Assembly: GCA_949987565.1 (NCBI GenBank)
Contig: OX465118.1
Location: 7,315,564 to 7,379,563, forward strand
Direction: 5' to 3'
Source: Luidia sarsii
Taxonomy: Eukaryota; Echinodermata; Asteroidea; Paxillosida; Luidiidae
Length of the DNA stretch: 64,000 bases
Shown: piece by piece, positions 11,655 to 22,600 of the stretch
How the letters are laid out: the number at the start of each line of letters is the position of its first letter
How positions within the stretch are numbered: position 1 is the first letter of the stretch
Notes under the pieces: model-generated
Database searches by the model: none
Told to the model about the DNA's origin: nothing
Seen by the model: the letters and a program-made list of their open reading frames with translations, nothing else
Made by a program: the position numbers and the translations under genes

Positions 11655-11690
11655 CTGATGAAGGTCCTGCTAGAATCGAAACGTTGGGCC
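11655..11690 (+). ncRNA. Hammerhead-like module with an intact CUGAUGA box
   Basis: GCCT at 11651-11654 is followed by CTGATGA (11655-11661), stem II GGTCC with loop TGCTA and closing GAATC, GAAAC (11678-11682), GTT, then GGGC. GCCT can pair with GGGC as stem I and GGTCC with GAATC (one mismatch) as stem II. This is the order of a type I hammerhead core. The expected GUC/GUH triplet is GTT here. Catalysis is untested; the motif is read by eye. Confidence 0.5.
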
Positions 11691-11864
11691 ACTATAACTA
11701 CAATGTTGCTCAAACAAATCATGGAAAAAAATTGTGGAATGTTTGGACAATTTCGAACAATATAAACTGTTGATATAATCGTAGAAAAGTCCAACTGTCG
11801 GATTGCATTTTTTGTTATGAAAGTCGCCCAACACACTGCCACTCAGGGTGAAGGCTATAAAAAG

Positions 11865-11965
11865 AAAGGAATTCAGACAAGATATAAGAAAGGGGGAAAC
11901 AGGTTGCAGGTAGAGAAATCCATAGAGCAGCAGTGCGCTGGAAGAAGCTAGAGGCGTACTGCTTA
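11865..11965 (-). pseudogene. Truncated LINE C-terminus
   Basis: Minus-strand translation reads [18 protein letters not shown], the ending typical of non-LTR retrotransposon ORF2 proteins. It matches the plus-strand fragment at 52919-53113. No further domain is present. Confidence 0.6.
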
Positions 11966-12187
11966 GTATTGGCTTTAAGGTGCCGTAACTGCATAGGCCT
12001 TTGGGTGCATATGCGAAAAGAAGCGCGTGGTCCAAATGAGTCACAAACACCGAAATTACCAACAAATGTCCCCCTTTATTTCCCCCTTAGTTGTGTCTTT
12101 AAGCCAATGACGAAATGTGTACTTGTTTTCACGGCAAGTGGTGGAGCTCGTCTGTGGTTCAAGTTTAAGCTTGCCAACAGGTGGTTC

Positions 12188-12246
12188 ACTGACAGGGGCG
12201 CGAGGGTAGGGGTGGGGGTGAGAGTGGGGGTAAGGGTAGGGGTGTG
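12188..12246. repeat. G-rich GGGGTA/GGGGTG run
   Basis: Eight or so G3-4 runs in 60 bp (GGGTAGGGGTGGGGGTGAGA). It could form a G-quadruplex on the plus strand. Confidence 0.7.
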
Positions 12247-13139
12247 GGAAAACGACTCGAATTGAACAACTGTGGCTGAGAATCTCAATCTTCACTTGCG
12301 AGCGCGACCACCATGGGCCGTAAAGTAGAACCTACTAACTACTACTAGTCACATCCGGTATTTTTTTTTTTTTTTTTCAAAATAATGGTGTTGATGGTGC
12401 TTGTGTGTATGGGGGGATCGAGCGAGCAAGGTCTGTGTGATTCAATTAAAGAGTGAGCAAAACAATTTTTGGGAGATAGACACAGGTGGTAAAAGAGAAG
12501 GTTTTATACGAGACCTCGAACAGACCTGCACGGACCTTTCTCAATGCTATGAAGTGACACTGAACGCATTTCCTGGCATTGGGAACTATAGTCAAGGGAC
12601 TCTCTATATAGCTAGTATCTCTCTTATTTTTCTTTGTTTTTGAGTGACTGTATTTTGTGGCCGAACTTCCGTCAGTCATTCTGGTTATCGCGGTAGGGGA
12701 AGCCGCTCATGGTTTATCAACTGGCTCAGACCTTCATGCTCATCAGGAATCGCCGGTGTTCGCTGTAGCAAAGGGAACTCCTATCTCTCTCTCTCTCTCT
12801 CATGTTAGTTTTACGAGTGTCGAGTAGCTGGTGTTGATGGAAAGCGGTCATCGGTGTCACTGCGTTCTTCCATAGGGGACAACTTCACTACTCTTCGACG
12901 TTACTGCGTTCATTGGTCGTGCGCAAACTCAAGATCCTTCCCGTCCCAAAGCGAAACCCCACACTCTTTTTTAGTAGTAGGTGGGAAGTAGATATTGGAA
13001 GGGAAAACCAAGCCAACCCGAACTGATTGACAGGCTTCGAGTAGCCAGCGATAGCACGGGCGAATTGAACGACCAGGAAATAGTCCTGCAGTACGTGCAG
13101 TCTATCTAGGCCTGTAGCAAGCATCCATAACGTCTGGGA

Positions 13140-13667
13140 AGGTTGATTTTCATTCAGATCGACTCGTGGAGCCCCGTGGAGCGCTTCGCAGAATAACCCT
13201 GTCTGGTGTAATTTGGTTTGTCGTATATGTACACGGGCATTGTTTGTGTATTACCATTGCTACTACCACTGGTACTGGTACTGTACTGGTAGTACCAGCC
13301 GCGCAGAACGAGCAAGGTCGGTCGCCGACAAACACTCGCTGTAATCCGAGCCGTGTCGGGTCACAGAATTTCTTATTGTGCACATCGTGCAAATAGGTTG
13401 GAAGGGAGAGAGGCAACCTGTACTCCGTAGGGGTACAGCGAACCAGCTGAGCCAAGCGCCTGGAGTGCCGCAGTGGGTGAGTCATACCTTTGACTCTCCC
13501 AGGGACTGTTAAAAGTTAGCGTGTATGCACGCGCTGGATCTGGACCACAGCTCTCCCGGCTTGACAGGAACAACGAGCCTCAGCGGAAATACGGATACCA
13601 AGCCGAATCTAGCTATCCCGGCGACACAGGAACTTGTTTTGTTTTAGAAGGGAGGGGCACCAGAGTG
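13140..13667 (+). promoter_or_regulatory. CpG-rich promoter/5' UTR region of the ANTXR-like gene
   Basis: CpG content rises from about 13150 and stays high through the first coding exon. The frame leading into the chosen start is open upstream to an ATG at 13521, but only the ATG at 13668 puts a signal peptide at the N-terminus. No TATA box or defined transcription start was identified. Confidence 0.4.
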
Positions 13668-16600
13668 ATGTCGAAGATTCAGCGTGTCGCCGTCGTGCTG
13701 TCGGCCGTGTATCTGACGCTCCTGACGGCGGCCGTGGGCGCTGCCACCCTGCCCCCTCACGCCGCCGATGCCGGACTGCTGGCCGGCCGCAACGAGGCTC
13801 AGTGCAGCGGTGGCTTCGACTTGTACTTCGTCTTGGACAGGTAAGAGAGTCGAAGACTACGACACTTTTTTGTTTTCTTTCGTATGTACGGTTTGGTAGG
13901 TTCTTAATCATATATTCCTTCCAGGTATGTACATGTACATGTTCATCATCTTGATTCCATGAGTTGAAGCATTCTCGAACAGTTGAAGCATGGAGCGAAA
14001 ACTCATTTCTCCATGGTTGAAGCATGGTTGAAGCTTATAATTTATAAATAGTTGATGCCCTTAAAATATTAAGCATTCGTATAGTGAAGCCCTTACTTTA
14101 AAAAAAGAAAAAGAGAAGATCTTAGACTGTCATATGGGATTGGAATAACTTATGACCCAAATTGCTATAAAAGGTTATCGTAGGACCACAGCTGTTGTCA
14201 ATAGGAAACAAGGATTCTTTCTTTGAACATTCCAAAGTAGTTAAAATTAAAGAGGAGCATCATTTGGGCAACAATTGGTAACTAGAACCATGAACCATGT
14301 TCCTCCATGCATGAACCTACTATGAACTATGGTTTCATGAGAAAAAACACAAACCCAGCGACAGACTAAGTAGGTCTATACTATATAAAATTATGATAGT
14401 GTTGCTTCATTTATTCCATGTTTTAACGCTGTCAACATTATTTACAATGTATTAAAATCTTGGAAGAATAAGAGAATGGTCATGCTAAAAAGCTAAGGGG
14501 CTGCAGGCCTATAGCCTTGACGGTAATCTTTGGTTACGCAACAACTGCCGAATAAAGACCGCTGCGAAAAGGCCTTTGTGGTGAGTCTACCAGACGGTCA
14601 GGGGTCACTCGCTTAAAACATTACCTCCTCAGAAAGGAATTCCAGGCTTCGTAATAATAATAATGCTACTCAATAGCTCCCCTTGTTCAGGGCGGGCGTT
14701 TCCCGGACGACTTTATGCGATGGAGGGGGGGGGCAGGATTCACGCAACCAACAATTGGTTGCACCATGGAGGAAGGGTTGCACACTATTCTGTTATAAAA
14801 TTATAGCTTCCGAAAATGTGAACCTCCATTGGATTAGATTGGAAGTAGTTAGTGTGAAAGATACCAGGGTTTGGCACGCCTGTTAGTGTTAGTGTTGTAG
14901 GCGTGAGGATGTTATTTCTGCGTCGAATTGCTGTCGGGACAGAGGCAGGAAATCGTTGTGGGGCTGTCTTTGACGGGGTTTGTTGGCGGACATATGATAT
15001 GACAATGGGTTCAGATACTTGTTGGCCCTTGTGAAAAGTGAAGCCGTAGCGTCGTGTTACAGTGAGGCATTAAAAAGCAATTGATGCCCTTGACAGGCAG
15101 CACCCTGCTCGCCTTGTTCAAGTGCGTACTGATGACCCTTGACCTTCCAGTATCTCCATCCGGGCATTGTTTTATAGCGCGGTCCGCTCAGAACGAAGCG
15201 TGTCCTGTGGTCGATTTCACCAAACTCATCGTAACTTACGATCAATTGCAAGGCTTTGTAAAATCCACCCCAGTTCCGCTTCTGAAACTAACCAAATTCC
15301 CAAGTTTATCTTTTGATTTTGTTAGCAATAGTTGTGTCCGTATCATTTCGTAGATCGCTGTTCCGCTTTTTAAAGGGCTCTGCAATAGACATTTATATCA
15401 CTTAAATCCATGCTACAGAACTGTTTTCCAATGTTGCTAAGAATCATAATGATTTTCACACTCGTTTTGGGGGTGTAGTTGCAGGTTTTCAGTTTCTATG
15501 CTAATAAGAATTTCATTATTACTGAGCCAATTAGTGATGTCATCACAGGATCATGCAACAGAAACCCAATTAGTCTTTCCTGCGGACCCATCCCTAAACC
15601 TGTTGATTTACTGCCAAAACATATACTTCATAATCATTTAATGGAGGAGTTTTTACTTTTTAGCAAACCTAATCCAGAGGGAATCATTTTCACTTTGAAA
15701 GTTAATGTTTTCGTTATGTTTTTTAAACTCATTTTAATACGGATTTTTTTCAAAGGTAAAAAAGTGACCACTAAGAAAAAGAAGCTTGCCAATATGTTTG
15801 TACACTTCAGATCCCTATAGATGACAGCAGCTTGACTGTGATATTTATTGCAGAGACCCTTTAAGGGTAGAACTGACGAATTTAGGGAAGTGGCTTTACA
15901 AAAAGAATAGTGAAAGCTCGTGGCAGGATGCAGGTGTTAGGTGGGAATAATACGCTCAGGTCAAAGGGCGTCGAGGAAGACAAGCAACATTTTCGTTCCA
16001 AGGTGTAAATAAGACCATATAACTAAGTTACTCAGCGGCATTCTTTCTGGCAGGTGATGTACGGAACCGTTGGGGGGATTTCATCCATGTCACAGCAGCG
16101 CAGGATGCGCCAACAGACAATAGATCTATAGGGAGAGAAGAGGAAGGGAGATAGAGGTTGAGAGAGGGGGAGATCGAGATAGTGGGAGAGAGAGAAAGAG
16201 AGGGGTAAAGGGAGAGAGAGGGGTGGAGAGAGTGGGAGATCGAGGGAGAGGGAGAGTAAGAGAGACTGAGGTATAGGGGAAGAGAGTGGGTAGAGAGAAG
16301 TGTTAAGCGGGAGAGAGGGGGAGGAAGAGAGAGAGAGAAATAAATAAAGAGAGAGGGATGTATAAAAAAACTGTATATACTGTTAGGGAGAATGGTACTC
16401 AGAAATGACGAGCTCTATAGAGCGTGCGAAAATATGTAGCATTATGCGGCACTTACAAGTGCCAGTCAACCAACAGCAAGTTGTTTTCTTTGTGGGGGGA
16501 TGTTACAGCTAGCGTCTGGCACGCTGGTCATTACGATGTATGTGGGTTATCCAAAGTGGGCTACGTATGGCTTTATTTGGGAATCAAACGTCCCGATTTC

Positions 16601-19600
16601 CTGCTGCCTTTGTGTCAGAGTGCAAGGCCTCCATCGCCCGGTTCGGTCAAAGCCTGATGTCATGGAACTTGGCTGGGAAGTCCAATAGTTCTTAGACTGC
16701 ATGGAGCTGAAGGCGGAACACCTACTGAGTCGAGTATTGATCTTGGTTTGGTTTCATGGAGGCACGGGATTTTTAGGGGGTGGGGCAAAAGGCAGAATAA
16801 AATGTCTGAATAAAATTGGGTTGGCATCAACGTTTCACATGCTTTTTGCTATGCTCTCTGCAGCACCATATTCGAATCACCGATTTGCGGTGATACCTGA
16901 GTGAGACGGAGTGTGGCTCTGAAAAGAACCGGTAGCTTATGCTAACTCAACGTTTCTGGCAGTGTGTACTCTGGCCGTCGTCAGGAGACTCCAAACCTTC
17001 CAACCTGCGGGCGAATTTTATATAGAGCTGCTTGATTAAAGGGGGATGCAACCCACACAAAAATGTTGGCTTATCTGATTGGATGTTAAAAACAACCTAC
17101 AATTACTTTACAAGGAGGCCTACTTTGTTGAATTTGAAGCTTTGGCATTTTTTCAAAATGCAGTTAAAAAACGAAGTCAAAAGCCTCCCATTTGCATGCC
17201 TTGTACTTTACAATGGACGAAAGAAAGACTGACAAGGCGGGAGTCTAAGCCTAAGCCGGGAATTGAGGGCCATACATGTAGAATCGACTTGCCAAGCCAA
17301 ACTTCACTTTTGTTTCATTTTTGCAAGTAAAGAACAGGGGGATGCAAGTCAGAAGCAATTAAGATCACATCGCAATGTATGGACGGGGATTGGACGGTAG
17401 TCCTGTTTGTTTAGAAGACCTTTCGTGCTTAGCATGTTACTCAGTCACGCTCAAGCGGTTCAATGAATTTGGGCCCTGATTTTTATTCTGCAAGTTTGAA
17501 CTTTCCACGCTTCAGCAAATGTGCTGAAGCATCTGTATGAAATCGACCCCTTTCTTCCAACGAAGAATTGCTTAGCGAGTTTGCGGGACAACGGACCCTG
17601 GTTAGCGATTTGCCCGTCGAAACCACGACGAAGTTCGGTTGTTTCTGTTGTACTTAAGATAGATTTATCAAAGAAAATCGCTACTGGAATGATAATAGAA
17701 CTGATGTTTGGGCTAGATTACCCAGACACACCCAGACGTTATTATAAAATCGCCTCGAATGGTCTCGAAAAGTTATCGCGCGTTTTAGTTCCAAGAATTG
17801 GATTTTGAAACAACTTTTGCTTCGGTTAAAAAATGTACTTTCTCCACAACAAGAAGTTATTTTAGCAACCCAAAATCAACAATAATGGTTGATTATTTTT
17901 AAAGAATAAAAACCTATATCAAAAGATATTGGGAATCGTTTGAGAGAATGCATGCAATGAGAGGGTCTATCTACAATAGACATAATCTAACCGTAAATGA
18001 AAAATGAAGTACGTCTAAATATAAAAAAAAAATGTTGCAAACTGCTCACTGACTAAAATGGTTTGCAATACATAAATCTCAAAAGTTGGATGGCCTGACG
18101 ATTCGATCCTATTGCAGGACCTTTCTCAAAGGCAAAGTGACAAGCGCATACAATACACAGACAGTCAGGGGAAGGAAAGCCCTGACACACATGACAGAGG
18201 AAGGACAAACTGAGGGCAGGGAGTGGGACGCAGATGTACGCATGAAGGGAGGGGAGATCAAAGGGAAAACAAACAAAAGGGTGGGGAGGATCAAAGGGGA
18301 AAGGGACAGGGAAGATGAAAGAAAAGAGGGATTAATAAAGTGGGGATGAGTCATTCCCTTCCTGTAAATAAAAATGGAGTACAATCAGTACATCATTGTC
18401 AATAAAGAATGATATGTTTTTTGCTGAATAGCGTCTCTCCTGTTCACGTTAGTCTCTACGCCGAATAAACTTTGGCCGGCCGATCAAGAAGCAAGTCATC
18501 CTTCTTGCGTGAAGAGAATTGGGAGTTAGAAAACCACTGTTAGTCAACGACACTCAACTTCATCCTTTATTCTCGAAATGATCATTGCATGAATTATGTC
18601 TACCCCTTCTCAGGTCCAGCAGTGTGACAAACGAGCACTTTCAGGAACAAACAGTGGACTTTGTGGAAACTCTTCTTCAGAGTTTTACGAGGTGAGTTGA
18701 AGTTTAAGATTTTCTTCCGTGGTTGAACTGATCTACATTATTGGGGAGTAATTGAATAAGCATTATATACATCTGTAGAATTGAAGATGAAGTAATATGT
18801 CCTTGATTTTGTGTGTGATTTGGCAGCTCCAAGATGCGAGCTTCGTTCATCACCTTCTCAAGTCCAGACAAATCCAGAGTGATCACGCCTCTCACGGGAA
18901 GCAGGTGAGTTTGGTTTCTTATAAGATAGAATTTTCTGAAGATGGCAGTTTACTTTTTGCACATCTTTGATCCCTTTGTACACACTATCCATTCCTTTGT
19001 GCAAACTATCCATTCCTTTTTGCGAACTATCAATTCATTTATCCAAACTATCCATTCCTTTGTGCAAACTATCATCCCTTTGTTCAAACTATCATTCCTT
19101 TGTACACACTATCCATTCCTTTGTACACACTATCCATTCCTTTGTGCAAACGATACATTCCCTTGAGCAAACTATCCATTCCCTTGTGCAAACTATCCAT
19201 TCCTTTGTTCAAACTATCCATTCCTTTGTTCAAACTATCCATTCCTTTGTGCAAACTATCCATTCCTTTGTGCAAACTATCCATTCCTTTGTTCAAACTA
19301 TCCATTCCTTTGTGCAAACTATTCATTCCTTTGTGCAAACTATCCATTCCTTTGTTCAAACTATCCATTCCTTTGTTCAAACTATCCACTCCGTTGTGCA
19401 AACTATCCATTCCTTTGTCCAAACTGTCCATTCCTTTGTGCCAACTATCCATTCCTTTGTGCCAACTATCCATTCCTTTGTGCAAACTATTCATTCCTTT
19501 GTTCAAACTATCCACTCCTTTGTGCAAACTATCCATTCCTTTGTTCAAACTATCCACTCCGTTGTGCAAACTATCCATTCCTTTGTGCCAACTATCCACT

Positions 19601-22600
19601 CCGTTGTGCAAACTATCCATTCCTTTGTGCCAACTATCCATGCCTTTGAGTGAAATAACCATTCCTTTGCAGTGTGCAAACTATCCATTCCTTTGTGCAA
19701 AGAATCCTCTATTTTGTGCAAACTATCTCTTTCTTTGTGCATACTATCCATTCCTTTGAGCAATCTACATGTATAATCCAATTGTTTGTGAAAACATTAT
19801 GCTATCCCTTTGCATGAACAGTTCTTTCTCACACTTCCTGTGCTGGTTTGATTAATATGTTATTCCTTATGTCCAATCCTTAAGTAAGCACAATAGTTTA
19901 ACTCTCCCTGGACATCAATTCAATTCATTTTACATTAATGCTCTTTGGATGTAGACTTGTAGACTCTATAGGATGCTGCCAGTCATCAGATTTCACTGTT
20001 TGGACTTTTGTGGACTTTACATTCCCACTCTGCAGAGCTAAGATGGAGTCTGGTATCAGTGACCTGCGACGGCTTGGTACATCAGGAGGGACATCCCTCC
20101 AACCAGGCATGGCCCATGCCAACCGCCAGATTAAACAGTCAGGTACATGTTTATTTATTCACGTCTTCTTTATTATTATTATTATTCATGGTTTATTGTT
20201 AAAAATCTCATTTGCAGCAAATGGCTGAATTACAGAGAAATTTACATAAGAATTCATATAAAATGGTATAAAACGTACAGAGATTTAAAGAGGGACAAAT
20301 AAGTTAGAACGGACCAGATATATAAGACAAACATTGGAACAATCAAGATAAATATACAACTACTGGATCGAGTAAAATATACACTAAGACTCAAAATTTA
20401 TACTGTACATGTATTATAAAACGAAAAACTTAGATATTGTTTAGAATCTGTGTAATTAGGGTAAGGTCCATCAGTTCACAGCACTGCTTTCCATAGAGGC
20501 CCTCAATTAAAATACAATCAATAAAATGTTAATTATTAGAAGAAAAAAAATTAAAAAATCTTTAAAACACCACTAAAAACAATTTACTCACATTGAAATT
20601 ACATATAACATTAATACAGAACAAATTGAATCTCGTACATCAATCAAGCTTAAAACGCAAAAGTCTTACAAACAAATATTCATAAGATACACCTTACAGA
20701 CGTTAAGAACAGTCACACACTAATTATGAATGGGACGAGATTATGATTAATTAGTTCAACAACATAGTTTGCTGAGAAAAGATTCAAATAGTCAGTTAAC
20801 TATCTGAGTTTAGGAGATGTGCCTTGATTTGCTTTTTAAAACTGACAATTGCAGGCAAGATTTTAAAGTCAGGAGGTACATGTTTATTGAGAACACAATA
20901 TAGAGGGAAGACTGCTTATCCAAACCTCCCTGGCTACAACCTTCCCAGAAAACCCTGTGTACAGCTGAACAGGCTGCATGTACCTGCCTGGTTCTGGTTG
21001 CTGTGTAGTGATATTAAAACAGTGGGGAGAGGGGGGGGGGGTTGTACACTCAGATCCATACTCATGGTCCTGTCATCAATGACTGTAATGTGACAGGTCT
21101 GCCTTCTCAGCTTACTGAAGTTAATAACCCAGATTGGGTTACTTACTTCACCAACTGCCAGTCATGAGTATTGGTGAAGCCGTGGTTTACATAAAAAATA
21201 ATGATTCAGGGGCCTATAGAGCCTTTTTCTTTTTTCAAAATGTAGCTGACTTGCTCAGTTGGTGTTTGAGAGTAAAATCAGACAATTCTCATTGGCCTTT
21301 TATTCTGGCTGTGCTGAGTTACCCAAACAAAGACTGTTACTTTAGCTCAGGAGACTGTAGGAAGTCTACTAAAGACTGGCAGAGTGCACACTGTCTGAAA
21401 CGTTGAAATACTGACAGCCCCTTCTCGAGAGAAATGACTTGCATAATTGTTTCTGCAAACCTTCCCTTTTGTGATTCCACCTTGCATATAAAGCTTTGAG
21501 TCTTGTCTTCCTACAAGCTGTTGTTTTAGCATTCTACTTTTGATCATACATTTATGTGGCAGGCTCTGTGAAAACGAGTCACTTCTTGCACAGCCCTTTT
21601 CCTCTCACGATTTAAATTCTGAATTTGGTTTATGTTGCTTCGTTAGTGTCCATTTTTACATGTTTGCTAATTGGAAAGTTGCTTTTGAATCTAAAACTTA
21701 AAGTAAAAAGGAGGTTTTTTGGTATAAATCCCGGGTCATGATTTTAACCCAATGGTGGGTTTGGTTGGATTCAATCTCTGCTTGGGATAACTGTGGTTCA
21801 TAGATATAACATGATGTTTGCATTGAGGAGAATGTAATTCAATGAGGGTTTGCCCTGCTTGACGAAATAAGCACTGAGTGCTCAGTGGTTAAGACGCCTG
21901 CACTAGAAAGCAGGAGTCACGGGTTCGAGCTGCCTGATTTTGTTTTTATCAGGCATAGGGGGGTAGGGGCCTAGGCCAAAGCATTGTGAGCCCTCAGTGC
22001 TTATCACGTTGAGCATGGCAAACCCTCATTGAATAACTGTGGTTGTTTTCATGGTGACTCTCTCTCTCTTCAGAGGACGGCACTGCCAGTGTCATCATAA
22101 CTCTCACAGACGGCATTCTGGATGACAGGGACGAAGCCGTGGCAGAGGTAAACTCCCGGGTATGCCTTGGCCCTCCTCCGACCAGTGAATTGTATTAGTT
22201 CCTATTCGCTCTTCCATGAGATACAGTCATAATTCCAGGGTTCCTGAAGTCATTGAAAAACAGAGAAAAGTCATGTAATTTATGAATTTAATTTTTTTTT
22301 CAGGCCTGGAAAACTCATGGAAAAGAAAACAAATTTCCAAAAGTGTCATGGAGAAGTCTTTGAAAATTATAATTTGTTTAAATTTGTCCAACTCTTTCTG
22401 TTTTCTAATCGAGAAACATTTGGACTAACAGGATACTGTAATGTCCATTCTAATTCACTATAGTGTTTGCCCTGCTCAACATGATAAGCACTGAGTGCTC
22501 AGTGCTTTGCCCGACGAGTCTCAGCAGTTCGAATCTCAGCTGAGCTGCCTGAATTTTTTTCATCAGGCAAAGCACTGAGCACTTGGTGCTTATCATATCG

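Larger units (their letters stand above)
5881..13139. other. Intergenic region, no supported gene
   Basis: AT-rich DNA between the polyadenylation signal at 5854 and the CpG-rich start of the ANTXR-like gene. No exon chain with consistent splice sites or recognisable protein was found on either strand. It contains a diverged TTAA element (6431-6790), an ATTGA satellite (7806-8036), two foldbacks (8774-8945 and 10163-10283), a TGTC microsatellite (9961-10023), a TTAA element (11122-11493), hammerhead-like modules, a LINE scrap (11865-11965), a G-rich run (12188-12246) and a CT microsatellite (12783-12801). Some of the left part may be extended 3' UTR. Confidence 0.5.
20143..22073 (+). other. 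ANTXR intron 4
   Basis: AT-rich intron. It holds a short retroelement coding fragment (21034-21168), a hammerhead-like core (21369-21404) and a tRNA-like SINE element (21842-22037). No other structure was recognised between 20230 and 20830. Confidence 0.6.

Noticed and set aside
13521..13667. N-terminal extension of the ANTXR-like protein from an upstream in-frame ATG
   Set aside because: It would bury the signal peptide; family proteins begin directly with the signal sequence, so ATG 13668 is preferred.
18950..19770. CRISPR-like regular repeats
   Set aside because: Units are head-to-tail without unique spacers, in a eukaryotic intron. This is a minisatellite.
18942..19781. Several 190-230-residue repetitive open frames on both strands
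   Set aside because: The 21-bp repeat unit (seven codons) keeps frames open by arithmetic. There are no splice sites or start context, and the array lies inside ANTXR intron 3.
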